From positions 7,453,001-7,517,000 of the forward strand of contig NZ_CP095481.1 of NCBI RefSeq assembly GCF_023023025.1: a stretch of 64,000 bases of DNA. The letters are read 5' to 3'. Made by a program: the position numbers and the translations under genes. Of this stretch, positions 50,875-58,759 are shown one piece after another. Each line of letters opens with the position of its first letter. Position 1 is the first letter of the stretch. This DNA is from Amycolatopsis sp. WQ 127309 (lineage in GTDB: Bacteria; Actinomycetota; Actinomycetes; Mycobacteriales; Pseudonocardiaceae). Below the pieces are notes generated by a model. The model was given only the letters and a program-made list of their open reading frames with translations. It had not been told where the DNA came from and ran no database searches.

Positions 50875-51178
50875 CGGCGGCCTGCGGCATTCGGACGCAG
50901 CCGTGAGGGGCAATCAGTCCAACGCAATTTCGTGACGAGCAATCCACGATTGTGATACATTGTCCTTTAGGGACGGTGCGCAGGCTTCCCGCCTCTACTT
51001 ATCCGCCACGAACGGACATCGAGTGGTGTAGACGACCGGCGGCTGGATTGGTTACGGCTCGCGGACGTGTCGATCAGTTGAGATTGCTCACTGCGGTTTC
51101 CGGCCGCATCCGGTTTTCGATGGGGTCTTTCGGTGCATTCCTAGCAAGTCGAATTCGGACTTCGAAAGGAGCACAACA
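50875..51178. other. 304-bp promoter region with a half copy of a dispersed repeat
   Basis: This gap is clearly less GC-rich than its surroundings, as expected for a strong promoter and long leader of the secreted protein gene; no boxes could be assigned with confidence. Near the 5' end AGCCGTGAGGGGCA (50899-50912) matches one arm of the long hairpin at 56548-56596. No gene is seen. Confidence 0.5.
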
Positions 51179-51739
51179 GTGAGAATCGGAAAGCTCGGCC
51201 GCTCCGCGGTCGTCGCCCTGCTGGTCACGGCTCTCGTCGGCTTCTTCGCCGGTGCGGGCACGGCTTCCGCGGCTCCGGCCCCGGCGGCCCAGGCCGCTCC
51301 GGCGCTGACCGCGCCGATCACCGGCACGTTCACCGACGCGTCGGGCGGCACCGGCACGGCGGTCGGCAGCTTCACGCCGACCGGCTTCACCACCGATGGC
51401 ACCAGCACACTGGCCAACGGTGTCGCCGACCTGACCATGGTCGACTCCGCCGGCCAGCAGGTCGGCACCGTTTCCCAGGCCGTCACCGTTCCGGTCGGCG
51501 TCGCCGCGGCGTCCTGCCAGATCCTCGACCTGGTGCTCGGCCCGCTCGACCTCGACCTGCTCGGCCTGGTCGTGCACCTGAACCAGGTGCACCTGAACAT
51601 CACGGCCGACGCCGGTCCCGGCAACCTGCTGGGCAACCTCCTGTGCGCGATCGCGGGCCTGCTCGACCCGGGCCCCTTGAGCAACCTGCAGGCGCTGGTC
51701 AACTTGCTGAACCAGATCCTCGCGATCCTCGGCGGCTGA
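51179..51739 (+). CDS. Small secreted protein of unknown function
   Basis: A 186-residue exported protein. The GTG at 51179 follows GAAAGGAGC and a Sec signal ends near TASAAP. The mature part starts ITGTFTDASGGTGTAVGSF, with a beta-rich region, then LDLVLGPLDLDLLGLVVHLNQVHLNITADAG and a C-terminal hydrophobic Leu/Asn-rich tail. Two Cys (SCQIL, LLCAI) could form a disulfide. The pattern recurs in actinomycete cell-surface proteins without known activity. It is transcribed alone. Confidence 0.82.
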   Translation: MRIGKLGRSAVVALLVTALVGFFAGAGTASAAPAPAAQAAPALTAPITGTFTDASGGTGTAVGSFTPTGFTTDGTSTLANGVADLTMVDSAGQQVGTVSQAVTVPVGVAAASCQILDLVLGPLDLDLLGLVVHLNQVHLNITADAGPGNLLGNLLCAIAGLLDPGPLSNLQALVNLLNQILAILGG

Positions 51740-51779
51740 CCATCCACATCGGACACTCCGGCTGAACCGGAGTGACGGA

Positions 51780-51810
51780 ACGGCCCACCCGGAAACCCCG
51801 GGTGGGCCGT
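51780..51810. terminator. 13-bp hairpin between convergent genes
   Basis: ACGGCCCACCCGG (51780-51792) pairs perfectly with CCGGGTGGGCCGT (51798-51810) around AAACC. It lies between the secreted-protein gene and the convergent multicopper oxidase gene and likely terminates both. Confidence 0.82.
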
Positions 51811-51823
51811 CGTCGCGTGCGCG

Positions 51824-53419
51824 TCACTCCGTCGAGAAGTCCGCCATCATCGCCATGTCCTCGTGCTCCAGGTTGTGGCAGTGCAGCATGTACCGGCCCG
51901 CGTAGTCGGTGAACTTCACCGCCACCTCGACCGCCTCCGACGGGCGGACGTCGACGGTGTCCTTCCAGCCCGCGTCGTACGGGCCCGGCGCGTGGCCGTT
52001 GCGGCTCAGCACCTGGAAGTGGTTCAGGTGCAGGTGCACCGGGTGGTGGACGTCGCTCGTGAAGCGCCAGATCTCCGTCGTGCCCAGCTTGGCGCGGGCC
52101 AGGTCGCGGCCCGGCGTGTACGGGGCGCCGTTGATCGTCCAGGAACCCGACGACTTCTGGAACAGGAAGTCCCGCGTCGTGGTGGCGCTGGTCCGGTTCA
52201 GGACGGCGACCTCCGACAGCTTCGCCGGGACGTGGCTGTCGTCGGCCACCCGGCCGTCGGTGCCGACGTCGAAGCACATCACCTCGGCCGTCGCGCCGGA
52301 GCCGAGCTTGTTGACGAGCCGGACGCGCGTGCCCGGTGCGTAGCGGGCGAAGTCGATCACGACGTCGAAGCGTTCGGCGGGGGAGAGGTCGATGCTGTCG
52401 TGCGTCAGCGGGCTCGCCAGCAGACCGCCGTCGCCGCCGATCTGGACCAGGGCGCCGCCGCCCGGCGGCTGCGGGTCCAGCGCCAGTGAGTACCGGCGGG
52501 CGTTGGAGCCGTTGAGGATCCGGAAGCGGTACCGGGCGCGGTCGGCGCGCAGTACCGGCCACGGCGCGCCGTTGACGAGGATGACGTCGCCGAGCACACC
52601 GTCCATGTAGGCCGGTGAGACGCCGGGCAGCTGCTGCCCGCCGGCGAGCGCGGGGTAGGTGAAGCTGCCGTCCGCGCCGAACGACCGGTCGCAGATCATC
52701 AGCGGGATGTCCCGCTTCCCTTGTGGCAGCGGCAAAGCCGCCTCTTCGTCGTCCGTCACGAGGTGGAACCCGGCCAGGCCCTGCCACACGTTGGCGGCGG
52801 TGAAGCCCATCCGGTGGTCGTGGTACCAGAGCGTCGCGGCGCGCTGGTCGAGCGGGTAGGTGTGGGTCCGGCTGGTCTGCCCGCCGCCGGTGTCGATCTT
52901 CGCCATGCCCGCCATCGCCGCCATGCCGGCCATCCCCGGCGCGGTGCTCGTCTGCTCGCCGCCGACGGGGTGCACGAGCTCGGTGGGGTAGCCGTCGCTG
53001 TCGGCCGGGGTGTGCCCGCCGTGCAGGTGCACCACGGTCGGGTGCGGCAGCTGGTTGGTGTGCTTCACGACGGCTTTGCGCCCGGCGGGCGTTCGCAAGG
53101 TGGGGCCGGGAAAGCTGCCCTGGTAGGTCCACGCCTCGGTGGTCAGCCCGGGCAGGATGCCCAGCGACGCCGGGCGCTGGACGATCTCGTAGAAGTCCGT
53201 CGTCGCGTCGCTGCGCACCGGCGCGAGCACCGGCGGGATCGGCAGTTCGGCGCGGAACGCCGTCGGCACGGGGGCCCGGCTCGACAGCAGCAGCCCGGGC
53301 TGGCCGTCGGCGAACAGCTCGCGCAGGAACGGCGTCCCGGCGACGGCGAGCGCCCCGGCGCCGGCCAGGGCCACGGTACCGACGCCGAGGAACCGGCGGC
53401 GGCTCATCCCGGGGCTCAC
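51824..53419 (-). CDS. Tat-exported multicopper oxidase with a Met-rich loop
   Basis: A 531-residue exported oxidase. The GTG at 53419 overlaps the upstream gene stop (GTGA); ATG at 53407 is an alternative. The Tat signal is SRRRFLGVGTVAL. Copper ligands appear as HLHGGH, YHDH, HPVHLHLNHF and HCHNLEHEDMAMM, the complete T1/T2/T3 set. Between the first two motifs lies GMAGMAAMAGMAK, a Met-rich stretch like those of CueO cuprous oxidases. The enzyme could therefore oxidise Cu(I), or act on phenols. It is the second gene of a two-gene operon. Confidence 0.92.
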   Translation of the reverse strand: MSPGMSRRRFLGVGTVALAGAGALAVAGTPFLRELFADGQPGLLLSSRAPVPTAFRAELPIPPVLAPVRSDATTDFYEIVQRPASLGILPGLTTEAWTYQGSFPGPTLRTPAGRKAVVKHTNQLPHPTVVHLHGGHTPADSDGYPTELVHPVGGEQTSTAPGMAGMAAMAGMAKIDTGGGQTSRTHTYPLDQRAATLWYHDHRMGFTAANVWQGLAGFHLVTDDEEAALPLPQGKRDIPLMICDRSFGADGSFTYPALAGGQQLPGVSPAYMDGVLGDVILVNGAPWPVLRADRARYRFRILNGSNARRYSLALDPQPPGGGALVQIGGDGGLLASPLTHDSIDLSPAERFDVVIDFARYAPGTRVRLVNKLGSGATAEVMCFDVGTDGRVADDSHVPAKLSEVAVLNRTSATTTRDFLFQKSSGSWTINGAPYTPGRDLARAKLGTTEIWRFTSDVHHPVHLHLNHFQVLSRNGHAPGPYDAGWKDTVDVRPSEAVEVAVKFTDYAGRYMLHCHNLEHEDMAMMADFSTE

Positions 53420-53829
53420 GCCGGGACCCCGGCGTAACGCGCCACCGGCTGCTTGGCCCAGGAGAGCATGACGATCCGCACGACGAGGTAGAGCAGCGCG
53501 GCGCCGAGCGGCACGTGGACGACCAGGTCCCGGGTGAAGCCCAGCACGATCTGCGCGGCGCAGAGCACGAGCGCCAGCGCGGCGAACAGGGCGGGGCGGC
53601 CCGGCCCGCGGCCCCCGCGCCACACGACCAGCGCCGCCAGCAGCGTCGGCAGCAGGGCCAGCGCGAAGAGCATGCCCGACATGCGGTGTGCGGACAGCAT
53701 CGAATAGTGGCCCTGCAGGAAGGCGCCGGCCAGCACCGGCTGCAGGCAGGCGAGCGCGGCCGCCACGACGGCGCTCGCCCGGAGCAGCAGGAGCGCGCCG
53801 CGGCTGATCGGGTTGTGGACAGGGTCCAT
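53416..53829 (-). CDS. Four-helix membrane protein
   Basis: A 137-residue integral membrane protein with about four hydrophobic segments (ALLLLRASAVVAAALACLQPVL, MSGMLFALALLPTLLAALVVW, ALFAALALVLCAAQIVLGF, VPLGAALLYLVVRIVML). His residues (HYSMLSAHRM, VVHVPLG) could bind haem or copper. It is translationally coupled to the multicopper oxidase gene and may deliver electrons or copper to it. The family was not recognised. Confidence 0.75.
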   Translation of the reverse strand: MDPVHNPISRGALLLLRASAVVAAALACLQPVLAGAFLQGHYSMLSAHRMSGMLFALALLPTLLAALVVWRGGRGPGRPALFAALALVLCAAQIVLGFTRDLVVHVPLGAALLYLVVRIVMLSWAKQPVARYAGVPA

Positions 53830-53936
53830 CACAAGACTCGTTTCTCCGTGGGGACTTCGGGAGGAAGCAACCAGTCTTCGGTCACTGAAAAATTACTGTA
53901 GCAGAAAATATCCGGGCGGTGCACTAAGCTGGTGCC

Positions 53937-54653
53937 ATGAGTCCGCGAACGGTGAACTGGGCGGCCTCGCGCACCCGGCGCAACGGGGAGCCCGAGGTCG
54001 AGGGACTGCGCGAGCGCAAGAAGCGGCTGATGCGTCAGCAGCTCTCGGACACGGCGACGGAGATGTTCGTCGAGCGGGGCTTCGACGCCGTGCGCGTGAC
54101 GGAGATCGCCGAGGCGTGCGGGGTGTCGGAGAAGACCGTCTTCAACTACTTCCCGACCAAGGAGTCGCTGATCCTCGACCACCCGGACGCGGCGCTGACC
54201 GCGTTGCGGACCGACCTGGCCGAGCCCGGCGTGTCCCCGGTCGAGGCGACGTTGCGGATCCTCGCGGAGGAGCGCGCCGCCGTCCTGTCCTGGCTCGCGG
54301 AGCAGGACGACCCGGCCGAGGCGGTCACGAAGTCCCGGCGCTTCGGGCTGCTGATCGCGACCACGCCGGCCCTGCGCGCGCACCGCCTGGAGATGACCGA
54401 ACAGCTCGTCGTGGTCGCCGCCGAGGCGCTGGCCGAGCGGGCCGGCACCACCCCGGACGACCCCGAACCGCGGGTGCTGGCGACTGCGCTCGTCGCGCTC
54501 TGGCAGATCCAGTTCCGGTCGATGGCCAAACACCTCGACGTCACCCGCACGGCGGAGGAGGTCGAGGACCTGGTCTCGGCCGACGTCGGACGCGCGGCGG
54601 GGCTCGTCGAAGCCGGGTTAGCGGCTCTCCCGGAGTTCGCGGGAGGGGCCTGA
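53937..54653 (+). CDS. TetR-family regulator
   Basis: A 238-residue TetR protein with the HTH DTATEMFVERGFDAVRVTEIAE and the recognition part VSEKTVFNYFPTKESLI. It is divergent from the membrane-protein/multicopper oxidase operon and likely controls it; the 107-bp gap is AT-rich (CACTGAAAAATTACTG). A TTA leucine codon at 54618-54620 (codon 228) is notable, since TTA is rare and may depend on the bldA tRNA in streptomycete relatives. Confidence 0.88.
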   Translation: MSPRTVNWAASRTRRNGEPEVEGLRERKKRLMRQQLSDTATEMFVERGFDAVRVTEIAEACGVSEKTVFNYFPTKESLILDHPDAALTALRTDLAEPGVSPVEATLRILAEERAAVLSWLAEQDDPAEAVTKSRRFGLLIATTPALRAHRLEMTEQLVVVAAEALAERAGTTPDDPEPRVLATALVALWQIQFRSMAKHLDVTRTAEEVEDLVSADVGRAAGLVEAGLAALPEFAGGA

Positions 54654-54654
54654 G

Positions 54655-54996
54655 CTACTTCGTGGCCGAGCGCCGCCGGGCGACGTGGTGCGCGATGGCG
54701 GTCGCGACGCCGACCGCGGTGAAGACGCCGGTGGCGACCGGGCTCAGGAACTTCGACAGGCTCGGCGCGTCGCTCGGGCCGAGCAGCCAGAACGCGAGCG
54801 ACCCGGCGTAGACCGCGGTGAGGGCGGCGGTCGGCCAGCGGACGGCGCGCAGGCGGGGTTCGCGCAGCGTGCCGATCAGCACGACGATGATCGGGATCCC
54901 GGCGAGCAGGGCGAACTGCCCGGCGACGAAGACCGGGACGGCCCAGGCCGCGACGAGGACGGCGAGCGAGGTCTTGCGGGCGGTGGCGGTGGTCAT
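54655..54996 (-). CDS. Small membrane protein
   Basis: A 113-residue protein with about four hydrophobic segments (LAVLVAAWAVPVFVAG, LLAGIPIIVVLIGTL, ALTAVYAGSLAFWLL, GVFTAVGVATAIAHHVA). ATG at 54996 lies 6 bases after AGGAG. It follows the secreted SRPBCC gene by 25 bases in the same operon. The family was not recognised. Confidence 0.75.
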   Translation of the reverse strand: MTTATARKTSLAVLVAAWAVPVFVAGQFALLAGIPIIVVLIGTLREPRLRAVRWPTAALTAVYAGSLAFWLLGPSDAPSLSKFLSPVATGVFTAVGVATAIAHHVARRRSATK

Positions 54997-55021
54997 CGGT
55001 TTCTCCTGATGGTTGCTTGGT

Positions 55022-55615
55022 TCAGCGGGCTTCGGCGGTGGTCTTGAGTGCGGCCAGCCAGGCGTCGAGGCCCGGGGCGAGGTACTGGATGGCCGTGGCC
55101 GGGTCGGCTTCGATCTGCTGGCCGGTCCAGCTCTCCTCGGTGCGGACGAGGACGCCGCCGCGCACCGGCGTGAAGTTCCAGACGTGGACGCCGCGGTCGA
55201 TGCTCAGGCCGTCGCCGATCGCCGGCCCGGTCCAGCGGACGCACCGGCCGGGCGTGACCTGCTGGACGGTCGAGGTGATGACGAGGGTCGTCGCGGGAGT
55301 GGTGGGTGTGGCCGGGGCCGGGGTGGTCCACCGGAAGCGCGAGCCCGGCCGCAGCGGGCCGGGATCGAGCCGCTTCGCGCTGGTGACGGCGTTCTGCCAG
55401 GACGGCCAGCCCTCGACGGTGGTGTGCAGTTTCCAGACGGTGCTCAGCGGCGCCTTGATCAGCGTCTCGGTCCGGTAGTGGAGCTGGGCGGCGGGGTCGA
55501 TGCCGGTGCCGTGGCAGGTCATGCTCGTCGCCGCTTCGGCCGGGGTGACGGCGGTGACGCCGAACATCCCGGCGGCGGCCAGCGGGATCGCGATCAGTGC
55601 GGAACGGAAGCTCAT
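55022..55615 (-). CDS. Exported SRPBCC-fold protein
   Basis: A 197-residue protein with a Sec signal peptide (ALIAIPLAAAGMFGVTAVTPAEAATS) before an SRPBCC domain (ETLIKAPLSTVWKLHTTVEGWPSWQ ... EESWTGQQI). Most SRPBCC proteins are cytoplasmic, so an exported member is unusual and might bind an extracellular or surface lipid. AAGGAGGG precedes the ATG at 55615. Its promoter lies inside the operator shared with the divergent TetR gene. Confidence 0.85.
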   Translation of the reverse strand: MSFRSALIAIPLAAAGMFGVTAVTPAEAATSMTCHGTGIDPAAQLHYRTETLIKAPLSTVWKLHTTVEGWPSWQNAVTSAKRLDPGPLRPGSRFRWTTPAPATPTTPATTLVITSTVQQVTPGRCVRWTGPAIGDGLSIDRGVHVWNFTPVRGGVLVRTEESWTGQQIEADPATAIQYLAPGLDAWLAALKTTAEAR

Positions 55616-55646
55616 CGGGCCCTCCTTGTTAGTGGTCGTCGTGTTG

Positions 55647-55704
55647 GTTAGAAGCTATAACTACGCTGGCGTGAGTGTCAATAGGAAAAGTGATAGCCTC
55701 TAAC
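55647..55704. promoter_or_regulatory. Pair of TetR operators
   Basis: GTTAGAAGCTATAAC (55647-55661) and GTGATAGCCTCTAAC (55690-55704) are inverted copies that match in 13 of 15 positions. One overlaps the -10 of the SRPBCC gene and the other directly abuts the TetR start codon. This supports mutual and autogenous control. Confidence 0.75.
55654..55681 (-). promoter_or_regulatory. Sigma-70-like promoter of the exported SRPBCC gene
   Basis: On the minus strand TTGACA (55681-55676) is followed after 16 bases by TATAGC (55659-55654). The boxes lie within the TetR operator region, so a bound repressor would cover the promoter. Confidence 0.65.
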
Positions 55705-55706
55705 TC

Positions 55707-56354
55707 ATGACGGACCCAGCTGGTCAGAGCCCCCGTGAGCGCTACCGGGCTCAGGTGCGCGCGGAGATCAAGCAGCACGCGTGGGAGCAGATCGCCGCGG
55801 CGGGCGTGCCGGCGCTGTCGCTCAACGCGATCGCCAAGCAGGTGGGCATGAGCGGCCCCGCGCTGTACCGCTACTTCGCGAGCCGCGACGAGCTGATCAC
55901 GGCGTTGATCCGCGACGCCTACCGAAGCCTCGCCGACACGGTCCGCGCGGCCCGCTCCGCAGGCGCGGACCTGGCGGCACTGGCCCACGTCGTACGGGAC
56001 TGGGCTCGAAGCGACCCGCAGCGGTATTTCCTCATCTACGGCACGCCGGTCCCGGGCTACCACGCCCCGGACGACATCACGGCGATCTCGTTCGAGGTCA
56101 TGACGGTGCTCCTGGACGCGGCCGGCGTGCTCCCAGAGGACCACTCGCCAACCCCGTTCGACAAGCACCTGGAGACCCACCGCGACTGGGCCGCAGACCA
56201 CCCGGCGGGGGCCGCGACACTGCACCGAGCGCTGGCGTTCTGGACCCGCCTGCACGGCGTGCTGTCCCTGGAACTGGCGGGCCACTTCGCGGGCATGAAG
56301 TTCGACCCGGACCTGCTGATCGACGAGGAACTCAAGGCACTACTGGAAAAGTGA
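55707..56354 (+). CDS. TetR-family regulator with a WHG-type C-terminal domain
   Basis: A 215-residue TetR protein. The HTH is QHAWEQIAAAGVPALSLNAIAK, followed by MSGPALYRYFASRDELI. The C-terminal region with YGTPVPGYHAP resembles the WHG-type ligand domain. It is divergent from the exported SRPBCC operon. There is no ribosome site before the ATG at 55707, and an operator ends 3 bases before it, so its mRNA may be leaderless. Confidence 0.88.
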   Translation: MTDPAGQSPRERYRAQVRAEIKQHAWEQIAAAGVPALSLNAIAKQVGMSGPALYRYFASRDELITALIRDAYRSLADTVRAARSAGADLAALAHVVRDWARSDPQRYFLIYGTPVPGYHAPDDITAISFEVMTVLLDAAGVLPEDHSPTPFDKHLETHRDWAADHPAGAATLHRALAFWTRLHGVLSLELAGHFAGMKFDPDLLIDEELKALLEK

Positions 56355-56439
56355 CCGTCCGGCTTGCGTGGGGCTCACGACAACCCACGGCAGAACCCGA
56401 CGGCCGGGAAGTCGGACCCGGCGCCTCACGGACGGCCCG

Positions 56440-56740
56440 GAGAACCTGCCCGCCGGGAGCGGCCAGCTCCCCGCCGGGGGCGGCCAACGTGCCGCCATGA
56501 GCGGCAAGGCGCGCCACCGCGGGCTGGTCGGCTGCCCGGACCAAAGCCGTGAGGGGCACCCTCATGGCTCTTATGTCCCTGAGGGTGCCCCTCACGACAG
56601 ACCGATCCGACGGCCCGCGGCCGACTAGCTGCCGGGAGCGGCCAACGTGCGACCGGCGTGGCCGCCGGGAGTGGCCAACACGGTGACGGGAGCGGCTAAG
56701 TTGCCACCGGGAGTGGCCAACACGTTGACCGGGCGACCCG
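56440..56740. repeat. Degenerate repeats of a GCCGGGAGNGGCCAAC phrase
   Basis: The gap between the TetR and ligase genes contains about six variants of CCGGGAG(C/T)GGCCAAC(A/G)(C/T)G, for example near 56453, 56474, 56632, 56664, 56687 and 56707. None forms a plausible gene. Confidence 0.6.
56548..56596. repeat. 17-bp perfect inverted repeat with 15-base loop
   Basis: CGTGAGGGGCACCCTCA (56548-56564) pairs perfectly with its reverse complement at 56580-56596. The hairpin lies about 195 bases after the TetR gene, too far to be its simple terminator. One arm recurs at 50899-50912, so it looks like a dispersed palindromic element. Confidence 0.75.
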
Positions 56741-56757
56741 GGGTCAGAGGTCAGCGC

Positions 56758-58749
56758 CTAGACGATGCCGGCGTTGATCAGTAGGGGCCAGATCTCGCCC
56801 TGGTCCTTTACCTCTACGCCTAGCTTCTCCGCCTTTGTCAGCTTGCTCGCCCCGACGTCGGCGCCCGTGATGAGCAGGTCCGTGGTCGCCGAGACCGAGG
56901 ATGCCGTGGTGGCGCCCGCTTTTTCGCACAGGCGCTGGAATGTCGGGCGGGGGACCTTCTCGCCCGAACGCGGGTCGTTGATGCCGCCCGTGATCACCAC
57001 CGTCTTGCCCGCCAACGGGGCGCCCGCCGCTACTACCGGGGGGAGGTCCTCCTCGCGTACGTCCAGTGACACTCCCGCTTTGCGCAGCCGCTCGAGTTCC
57101 GGGCGCAGCCGGGTGAGGTGCTCGATCAGGGACGTCGCCACCTTCGGGCCGATGTCCTCCACCGCGACCAGGCCGTCGACGCCCGCGTCCACGACGTCTT
57201 CCAGGGAACCGAAGCCGGCTCGGCACAGGCGGGCGGCGGTGCCTTCCGACGCCATCGGGATCGCCAGGCCGATCAGCGCTCGGCGCAGGCCGACCTGGCG
57301 GCTCGTGTCGATCGACTCGATCATCCTGGTGGCCGAGACCTCGCCGATGCGGTCGTACTCCAGCAGGGTTTCCTTGGTCAGCCCGTAGAAGTCCGACGGC
57401 TGCTCCAGGATCCCCGTCTCCGCCAGCCGTTCGATCCACACGCCGCCGATGGCGTCGATGTCCGCCGCGGCGCGTGATGCCCAGTGGATCAGCCGACGGA
57501 CGGTCTGGGCGGGGCAGGCGACGTTGGTGCAGAACAGTTCCCGGCTGTTGCCCTGCTCGGTCAGCGGATGCCCGCACGACGGGCACACCGTCGGCGGCAC
57601 GATCTCCTGCTCCGCGCCCGTGCGCTTCGAGGCGTCGAGCACCCCGGCGACGAACGGGATCACGTCACCCGCGCGGCGCACCAGCACCGTGTCGCCGATC
57701 TTGATGCCGCGGGCGCGGATGACCTCCTGGTTGGCCAGGGTCGCGCGGGTGACGGTGGTGCCGCCCACGAACACCGGCTCCAGCCAGGCGACCGGGGCGA
57801 TCTTGCCCGTCTTGCCGACGTCCCAGACCACATCGGACAGCACGGTGGTCTTCTCTTCCGCGGCGAACTTGAACGCCAGCGCGCCACGGGGCGAGCTCGA
57901 CCGGGTGCCGGCGGCGGCGTAGGCGTCCCGGTCGGCCAGGCGCAGCACAGCGCCGTCGAGGTCGTAGTCCAGGTCGTTGCGCTGCTGCTCGATCGTGGTG
58001 ATCACGTCTTGTGCGGCCTCGGCCTCCGTGCAGCGCCGCATGTCGGCCGCGGTGAACCCGAGGGACGCCAGTGCGCTGCCGAGGTCGGTTTCCGCGCTGT
58101 CGGGGTCGGTGTAAAGGTCGAAGGCGAAGAACCGCAGGTTCCGGCCGGCGACGGTGGCCGGGTCCTTGGCCCGCAGCGTGCCCGCGGCGGCGTTGCGCGG
58201 GTTGATCAGCGGCTTGTCCGGGTGCGCGGTGTTGTAGGCGGCGAAGGTGGACCGCAGCATCACGGCCTCGCCGCGCACCTCGACGCGGCCCGGGGCGTCG
58301 ACGCGGTCCGGGATGCCGTCGGTCAGCGCCCGCACGAGCTTCGTGACGTCGTCGCCGGTCGTCCCGTCGCCGCGGGTGATCGCCCGGGCCAGCCGGCCCT
58401 TCTCGTAGACCAGCGCCAGCGACAGCCCGTCCAGCTTCGGCATGACGACCACCGGCTGGCCGGGGAAGCGCTCGAAGAACGCCACGACCTGCTCCGGCCG
58501 GGTCGCCTTCTCCAGCGACAGCATCGGGCGCGAGTGCCGGATCGGCGCGTGCAGCACCGCGGGCGCGCCCACCTGGTCCAGCGGGTTCGGGTCCGGCGCG
58601 AGGTCCGGGTTCGCCTCGATCAGGCCACGCAGCTCGTCCTCGACGGCGTCGTACTCCGCGTCCGCCACCGTGGGCGAGCCCCGGTAGTAGGCGTCGCGCA
58701 TGACGACGATCCGATCGGCGAGTTCCTGGATGCGTTCCCGAGCGTTCAC
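56758..58749 (-). CDS. NAD-dependent DNA ligase, divergent LigA type
   Basis: A 663-residue ligase that seals nicks using NAD+. The N-terminal Ia domain, the adenylation motif MPKLDGLSL (Lys nucleophile), TRGDGTTGDDVT, NPRNAAAGTLRA, DGAVLRL and FKFAAEEKTT are in order, followed by a four-Cys zinc finger (CPSCG ... CTNVACP), helix-hairpin-helix repeats and a BRCT domain. The KLDG motif context and later motifs differ from housekeeping LigA (usually ELKIDGLA and DGVVVK), so it may be a second ligase. The GTG at 58749 has a weak ribosome site and starts 10 bases after a LysR gene. Confidence 0.86.
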   Translation of the reverse strand: MNARERIQELADRIVVMRDAYYRGSPTVADAEYDAVEDELRGLIEANPDLAPDPNPLDQVGAPAVLHAPIRHSRPMLSLEKATRPEQVVAFFERFPGQPVVVMPKLDGLSLALVYEKGRLARAITRGDGTTGDDVTKLVRALTDGIPDRVDAPGRVEVRGEAVMLRSTFAAYNTAHPDKPLINPRNAAAGTLRAKDPATVAGRNLRFFAFDLYTDPDSAETDLGSALASLGFTAADMRRCTEAEAAQDVITTIEQQRNDLDYDLDGAVLRLADRDAYAAAGTRSSSPRGALAFKFAAEEKTTVLSDVVWDVGKTGKIAPVAWLEPVFVGGTTVTRATLANQEVIRARGIKIGDTVLVRRAGDVIPFVAGVLDASKRTGAEQEIVPPTVCPSCGHPLTEQGNSRELFCTNVACPAQTVRRLIHWASRAAADIDAIGGVWIERLAETGILEQPSDFYGLTKETLLEYDRIGEVSATRMIESIDTSRQVGLRRALIGLAIPMASEGTAARLCRAGFGSLEDVVDAGVDGLVAVEDIGPKVATSLIEHLTRLRPELERLRKAGVSLDVREEDLPPVVAAGAPLAGKTVVITGGINDPRSGEKVPRPTFQRLCEKAGATTASSVSATTDLLITGADVGASKLTKAEKLGVEVKDQGEIWPLLINAGIV

Positions 58750-58759
58750 GGACCAGACG

